Below, piece after piece: positions 60,443-64,000 of a stretch of DNA of 64,000 nucleotides (position 1 is its first letter; the number at the start of each line of letters is the position of its first letter). Where the stretch lies: positions 124,001 to 188,000 of the forward strand of contig CAMOOR010000001.1 in the NCBI GenBank assembly GCA_946621635.1, read 5' to 3'. The notes beneath the pieces were generated by a model. It ran no database searches. It was not told the DNA's origin and saw nothing but the letters and a program-made list of their open reading frames with translations. The DNA is from Colimorpha sp002372855. Lineage in GTDB: Bacteria; Bacteroidota; Bacteroidia; Bacteroidales; P3. The translations under genes were made by a program, and so were the position numbers.

Positions 60443-61882
60443 TCAGGCAAAGAGGGCGCGGAAGGTTTCCTCGATGACACTGACGGGAACGATTTCGATG
60501 TGGTAGCGGCGGGCGTCGATTTCCTTGAGGTTGTATTTGGAAATGAATATCTTCTCGAATCCCAGGCGGTCGGCCTCGGCAATGCGCTGTTCCACACGGC
60601 TGACGGGGCGCACCTCGCCGCTCAGACCCAACTCGGCGGCGAAGGCTATGCGGGGCGAGATGGGGATGTCGACGTTGGACGAGAGGATGGAGCAGGCCAC
60701 GGCAAGGTCGATGGCGGGGTCGTTGACACGGATGCCGCCGGCGATGTTGAGGAAGACGTCCTTGGTGCCGAGCTTGAAACCGCAACGTTTCTCCAGAACA
60801 GCCAACAGCATGCTCAAACGCCTCATGTCGAATCCGTTGGCGTTGCGCTGCGGGGTGCCGTAGACGGCGCTGGAGACGAGGCTCTGCACCTCGATGAACA
60901 TGGGGCGGACGCCCTCGAGGGTGGCGGCCACGGCGGCGCCGCTGAGGGTCTCGTCGCGCTGGCCCAGGAGGAATTCGCTGGGGTTGGGCACCTCGCGCAG
61001 GCCGTTGCCCTGCATCTCGAAGATGCCTATCTCGGCCGTGGAGCCGAAGCGGTTCTTCAGCGCGCGGAGGATGCGGTAGCCGTAGTTGCGGTCGCCCTCG
61101 AACTGGAGGACGGCATCGACTATGTGCTCCATCACCTTGGGTCCGGCGAGGGTGCCGTCCTTGGTGATGTGGCCGATGAGGAGCACGGGGACTCCGGTGG
61201 TCTTGGCGTAGTGCTGGAACTCGGTGGTGCACTGGCGTATCTGGCTCACGCTGCCGGCGGGCGACTCCACGTCCTCGGTGGTGATGGTCTGAATGGAATC
61301 CACGATGAGGAGGTCGGGCTGCACGGCGTCGATATGCTCGAAGATGCGCTGCGTGACCGTCTCGGAGACGACGTAAAGGTCTGGTGTGGCAGAGTGGCTG
61401 AGTGACTGAGTGGCTGAGTCATCTGACTGCGTAGCCACTCTGCCACTCTGCGACTCTGTCACTCTGCCACTCTCCAACCTGTCGGCGCGCATCTTAATCT
61501 GCTGTTCGCTTTCCTCGCCGCTGACGTAGAGGAGCTTGCGGTCGTGAATGGAGAGGGCCGTCTGCAGCAGGAGGGTGCTCTTGCCGATGCCGGGCTCGCC
61601 GCCGAGGAGCAGCAGGCTGCCGGGGACGATGCCGCCGCCGAGCACACGGTCGAACTCGGCGCAGTGGGTGGGGATGCGACGGGTTTCGCTGTAGGTAACA
61701 TCTTGTATACGTTTTGGAAGCGATTGCATCTTTCCGCTTTCCACTTTCCGTTTTCCACTTTCCGTTTTCACCACCTCCTCGACGAAGGTGCCGAACTTGC
61801 CGCACTCCGGGCAGCGGCCGAGCCACGAGCTGCTCTGATAGCCGCATTCCTGACAGAAATAATATGATTTCGCTTTTGCCAT
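60443..61882 (-). CDS. radA: DNA repair protein RadA
   Basis: 479 aa. The zinc finger has Cys10, Cys13, Cys24 and Cys27 (YFCQECGYQSSSWLGRCPEC); Walker A is GEPGIGKST; the RadA-specific KNRFG motif and a C-terminal Lon-like domain (GGIRVNDPAIDLAVACSI) are intact. It drives branch migration in recombination. The protein is about 20-30 residues longer than usual because of two in-frame repeat insertions: KTESGKRKVESGKM (about 38-51) right after the zinc finger and a Ser/Thr-rich stretch (about 137-165, SATQSLSHSAT) between Walker regions. The thrE-like gene ends 4 nt upstream of its start. Confidence 0.95.
   Translation of the reverse strand: MAKAKSYYFCQECGYQSSSWLGRCPECGKFGTFVEEVVKTESGKRKVESGKMQSLPKRIQDVTYSETRRIPTHCAEFDRVLGGGIVPGSLLLLGGEPGIGKSTLLLQTALSIHDRKLLYVSGEESEQQIKMRADRLESGRVTESQSGRVATQSDDSATQSLSHSATPDLYVVSETVTQRIFEHIDAVQPDLLIVDSIQTITTEDVESPAGSVSQIRQCTTEFQHYAKTTGVPVLLIGHITKDGTLAGPKVMEHIVDAVLQFEGDRNYGYRILRALKNRFGSTAEIGIFEMQGNGLREVPNPSEFLLGQRDETLSGAAVAATLEGVRPMFIEVQSLVSSAVYGTPQRNANGFDMRRLSMLLAVLEKRCGFKLGTKDVFLNIAGGIRVNDPAIDLAVACSILSSNVDIPISPRIAFAAELGLSGEVRPVSRVEQRIAEADRLGFEKIFISKYNLKEIDARRYHIEIVPVSVIEETFRALFA
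61386..61474. repeat. GTGGCTGAGTG inverted repeat inside radA
   Basis: Left arm GTGGCAGAGTGGCTGAGTGA then CTGAGTGGCTGAG, right arm CTGCGTAGCCACTCTGCCAC then TCTGCGACTCTGTC; arms are complementary, so the mRNA can fold. It encodes about 29 residues not found in typical RadA. The same words are in mutS2 (43443-43478) and twice in the next gene. Confidence 0.85.
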
Positions 61883-61885
61883 AGT

Positions 61886-63211
61886 CTAATGATTTTTAAC
61901 TTGTTTACGCTGCAGACGCGACGCCAGGGCGGCAGCGAGGATGATGGCGCCGGCGATGGCGATGGTCACCTTGAGGGCGGTGAAGCCTGTGGTGGCGGCG
62001 AGGCGTAGCTGGTTGGTTATGATATAGTAAGCCGTCCAGAAGATGCCGCCGCCGGGAACCAGGGGGATGATGCCGCAGATGAGGAACACCGTGACGGGGC
62101 AGCGCCGGGTGACGGCCAGCAAGTGCGCCATGACGGCCACGGCGAGGGCGCCGAGGAAGGCGGCGCCGACCACATGGGTGGGGCCTGCCGATGCCAGCAG
62201 CAGGTAGACAGCCCAGCCCGCCGTGCCGGCCAAGCCGCAGTCGAGATAATAGCGCCTCGGGGCGCCGAAGAGGGCGGAGAAGCCAATGGTGCCGATGAAG
62301 GCCGCGGGGAGCTGGAAGTACCAGGCGGAGGCCAGGGGGTCCTTCACCGGTGCCCCGAGTTGCATGATGCCTCCGGCAAAGAGACCTTCGACGATGAAGG
62401 CCAGGGCGACGCCGAGGGCGATGCAAAGGAAGGCCAGGAAGGCGTCGGTGAGGCGCGTGGTGCCGGCGATGTAGTCCTCGTTGGCCAGGTCGCGGATGCC
62501 GTTGGTGAAGGGCACTCCGGGCACGAGGGCTATGATGGTGCCGATGATCATGTTGGGGAGATGGAGAGGGGCTGAGGGGGTGAGTGGCTGGGTGGCTGAG
62601 GGACTAAGTAGCTGGGTGGCTGAGTGGACGGCGAGGATGCAGAGCAGGCCACCGACAAGGCCTCCGGCGACGTTGCCGATGAGGCGCGAGAGGTGGGGGG
62701 TGACGTAGGCCATGAAGGTTCCTAAGAGGAGACCGCAGGCGAGGGTGACAGCGGCATCGGTCAGGCTGCCGCCGAAGAGGATGCTGAAGGCGGAGACGCC
62801 GAGGGCGATGCCGAGGATGATTTCCCAGGCGGGATGGCCGGGGGCGGTGCGGATGGCCTGCAGACGGGAGGCGAGCTCGGGGACCGGCATTGGAGTGGCT
62901 GGGTGGCTGGGGGACTGAGGGGCTGAGGGGCCGGCAGGATGCCGGCGCTCCACGTCGCGGCTCAGTTGGTTCACCTCCACCACACGGCTGAGCTGGGTGC
63001 CCTTGATGGGGATGAACTCGGCGCGGGCGTAGTGCTGGCCGGTGGCGATGATGCCGTTGCTGAGGACGAAGAAGCTCTCGTCCTCGACGCCGTAGGCTGC
63101 GGCGATGCGTTCCATGGTCTCCTCCACGCGGCTGATTTCCGCGCCGTTCTCGAGGAGGATGTGGCCGGCCTCGGTGGCCAGCTGCAGGGCCTGTTCCTGG
63201 TCAGCGGTCAT
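61886..63211 (-). CDS. ThrE-type threonine/serine exporter, DUF1212-DUF3815 single-chain form
   Basis: 441 aa. The N-terminal soluble part of DUF1212 (GHILLENGAEISRVEETMER) and five transmembrane segments are followed by a second set of about five (DUF3815/ThrE_2), so both halves usually split in two genes are fused, as in Corynebacterium ThrE. Exports threonine and serine in characterised relatives. Two repeat-derived insertions interrupt it: about residues 87-108 (RRHPAGPSAPQSPSHPATP, including the GCCGGC 22-mer) and about 195-215 (ATQLLSPSATQPLTPSAP) in loops. The gene overlaps the upstream membrane protein gene by 4 nt (ATGA). Confidence 0.9.
   Translation of the reverse strand: MTADQEQALQLATEAGHILLENGAEISRVEETMERIAAAYGVEDESFFVLSNGIIATGQHYARAEFIPIKGTQLSRVVEVNQLSRDVERRHPAGPSAPQSPSHPATPMPVPELASRLQAIRTAPGHPAWEIILGIALGVSAFSILFGGSLTDAAVTLACGLLLGTFMAYVTPHLSRLIGNVAGGLVGGLLCILAVHSATQLLSPSATQPLTPSAPLHLPNMIIGTIIALVPGVPFTNGIRDLANEDYIAGTTRLTDAFLAFLCIALGVALAFIVEGLFAGGIMQLGAPVKDPLASAWYFQLPAAFIGTIGFSALFGAPRRYYLDCGLAGTAGWAVYLLLASAGPTHVVGAAFLGALAVAVMAHLLAVTRRCPVTVFLICGIIPLVPGGGIFWTAYYIITNQLRLAATTGFTALKVTIAIAGAIILAAALASRLQRKQVKNH
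62568..62628. repeat. GTGGCTGAGTGGCTGGG repeat inside the ThrE-like gene (copy 1)
   Basis: Direct words GGGTGGCTGAG, GTGAGTGGCTG and GTAGCTGGGTGG read on the plus strand; they encode the Ser/Thr/Pro-rich loop ATQLLSPSATQPLTPSAP. Confidence 0.8.
62891..62952. repeat. GTGGCTGGG repeat plus GCCGGC 22-mer inside the ThrE-like gene (copy 2)
   Basis: GAGTGGCTGGGTGGCTGGG words (62891-62929) are joined directly to GCCGGCAGGATGCCGGCG plus CTCC (62930-62952), whose near twin is intergenic at 49591-49612. Two repeat families are thus fused at one insertion site. Confidence 0.8.
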
Positions 63212-63831
63212 TCGTCGAGGGGTTTGTAGAAATCGTTGCGATAGAGGAAGATTACGCTATAGCATAGCGACGTGAGAAAAGAGGTTGCATGCGCGACAAT
63301 GTCCACTGTTGTATACAGGCCGTCCCACATCATGTTGCCGGAAAAGGCCGAGAGAAGGGAGAATATCAGCGAACTGAGCAGCGGCAACGCCACGGCACCG
63401 CAGGTAAACGCTATGGCCAGCACGTTGAGTCTCGCCATGAACATGCGGACAATGGCGAAAAGCGTGACGACCGTGTAGGCCAATGACAATGTGCCCAAAA
63501 CATAGTACTTCCACATGGCATCGGGGTCCGGCAAGGGGTCTTGGGGGAAGAACCCGTTGACGAATGCCATCAGTTTGTCGGCCGTCAGCGTTATCAGCAG
63601 CGTCAGCATCAGCTTCGGGAAACGGCCCGACCATTTGGCACCGCGGTACATGCAGTAGACGGAATACAGCAGGATGGCGAGATAGCCGAAGGCGAAAACA
63701 TGCTTCACTATCTGGTACAACGCCGACGGGTAGTCGTCGGTGCAGTAGTGCCATATTTCGTCGATGGCGAACAGCGGCGGCAGCAGCGCCACTACGATTT
63801 CCCAGGTTTTGTATTTTTTTAAAAAGTCCAT
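63208..63831 (-). CDS. Unknown polytopic membrane protein
   Basis: 207 aa with about six hydrophobic segments (TWEIVVALLPPLFAI; HVFAFGYLAILLYSVYCMY; LMLTLLITLTADKLMAFV; YVLGTLSLAYTVVTLFAIV; VLAIAFTCGAVALPLLSSLI; ATSFLTSLCYSVIFLY). No family is recognised. It overlaps the ThrE-like gene by four bases, so it may assist the transporter. The gene upstream ends 5 nt before its start. Confidence 0.75.
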   Translation of the reverse strand: MDFLKKYKTWEIVVALLPPLFAIDEIWHYCTDDYPSALYQIVKHVFAFGYLAILLYSVYCMYRGAKWSGRFPKLMLTLLITLTADKLMAFVNGFFPQDPLPDPDAMWKYYVLGTLSLAYTVVTLFAIVRMFMARLNVLAIAFTCGAVALPLLSSLIFSLLSAFSGNMMWDGLYTTVDIVAHATSFLTSLCYSVIFLYRNDFYKPLDE

Positions 63832-63836
63832 TGTAT

Positions 63837-64000
63837 TTACAAATTCTTTAACCGTTGGTTTAACATGTCATATATTGTCTGTGGTTTCTTGTTCAGATAC
63901 TCAATTCCAATACGATTCTTCGCACAAAGGAGTAAAGCATTGGCATTCCACGGTCTATCCCCTCCCATTTCTGAATAATGTCGTATCCGACTTTGTGGCA
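63837..64000 (-). CDS. 3' end of an unknown gene running off the window
   Basis: An open minus-strand frame of 53 codons runs from the window edge to TAA at 63837-63839; the product ends with DMLNQRLKNL and includes MGGDRPWNANALLLCAKNRI (20 residues). The composition is clearly AT-richer than neighbouring genes. It is 5 nt from the start of the next gene on the same strand, which supports real coding. I do not recognise the family. Confidence 0.65.
   Translation of the reverse strand, partial: PQSRIRHYSEMGGDRPWNANALLLCAKNRIGIEYLNKKPQTIYDMLNQRLKNL

Overview
The window looks like chromosomal DNA from a GC-rich anaerobic member of the Bacteroidota, most likely order Bacteroidales. The evidence: most promoters that can be seen carry the Bacteroidota -7 box TAnnTTTG; the primary sigma factor is short (286 aa, no region 1.1); a 29-aa AURKAIP1/COX24-type basic protein sits next to HU; type IX secretion genes porU and porV and a type IX cargo protein are present; and there are several Bacteroidota-specific families (DUF4421, DUF4249-like lipoprotein, UPF0365 flotillin). 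Lysine 5,6-aminomutase, a CoA-transferase subunit and the [FeFe]-hydrogenase maturase HydF point to an amino-acid-fermenting, hydrogen-metabolising life. I cannot assign a genus.

Layout. 1-9.8 kb: end of a zinc metallopeptidase, two internally duplicated outer-membrane proteins, trigger factor, and an operon of a small barrel, a GH2-fold protein lacking its catalytic residues, and a lipoprotein. 9.9-13.1 kb: lysine fermentation genes kamD-kamE-atoA. 13.4-18.9 kb: GH25 lysozyme, RNase G, the 29-aa basic protein, HU, a type IX cargo protein, a CPBP protease and tRNA-Arg(CCG). 19.2-27.7 kb (plus strand): porU-porV-ispF-clpS, then nfeD-floA-DUF308-DUF4421. 28-37 kb (minus): panB, an unknown cysteine-containing exported protein coupled to MoxR, three SurA-type foldases and guaB. 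37.3-43.8 kb (plus): thioredoxin lipoprotein, barrel, ribF, nitrilase, mutS2. 43.8-48 kb: two related domain-rich surface proteins. 48.4-55.2 kb (plus): hydF, cytidylate-kinase-like, folA, cinA, two small membrane proteins, beta-mannosidase. 55.2-64 kb: rsmG-rpoD, a small lipoprotein, folD-ffh, radA, a ThrE-type exporter and two further genes, the last cut by the window edge.

The main non-genic theme is repeats. Two related element families are built from exact 11-nt units: family A (three copies, large inverted repeats of TTCTTATATCG-like units, in gene-end or intergenic positions) and family B (three copies of four TTCTTACCATC-like units, each upstream of a plus-strand gene). A 22-bp palindrome occurs eight times in two clusters with regular 44-56 nt spacing. 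A dozen or so other short-word repeat families (units of about 7-9 nt) lie between genes, and several of the same words also sit in frame inside core genes (hydF, cinA, radA, mutS2, a thrE-like gene, beta-mannosidase), where they encode linker-like insertions. In the beta-mannosidase such a repeat stands where the second beta domain of the family is expected. These repeats are the most unusual feature of the window and the best candidate for something not yet described.
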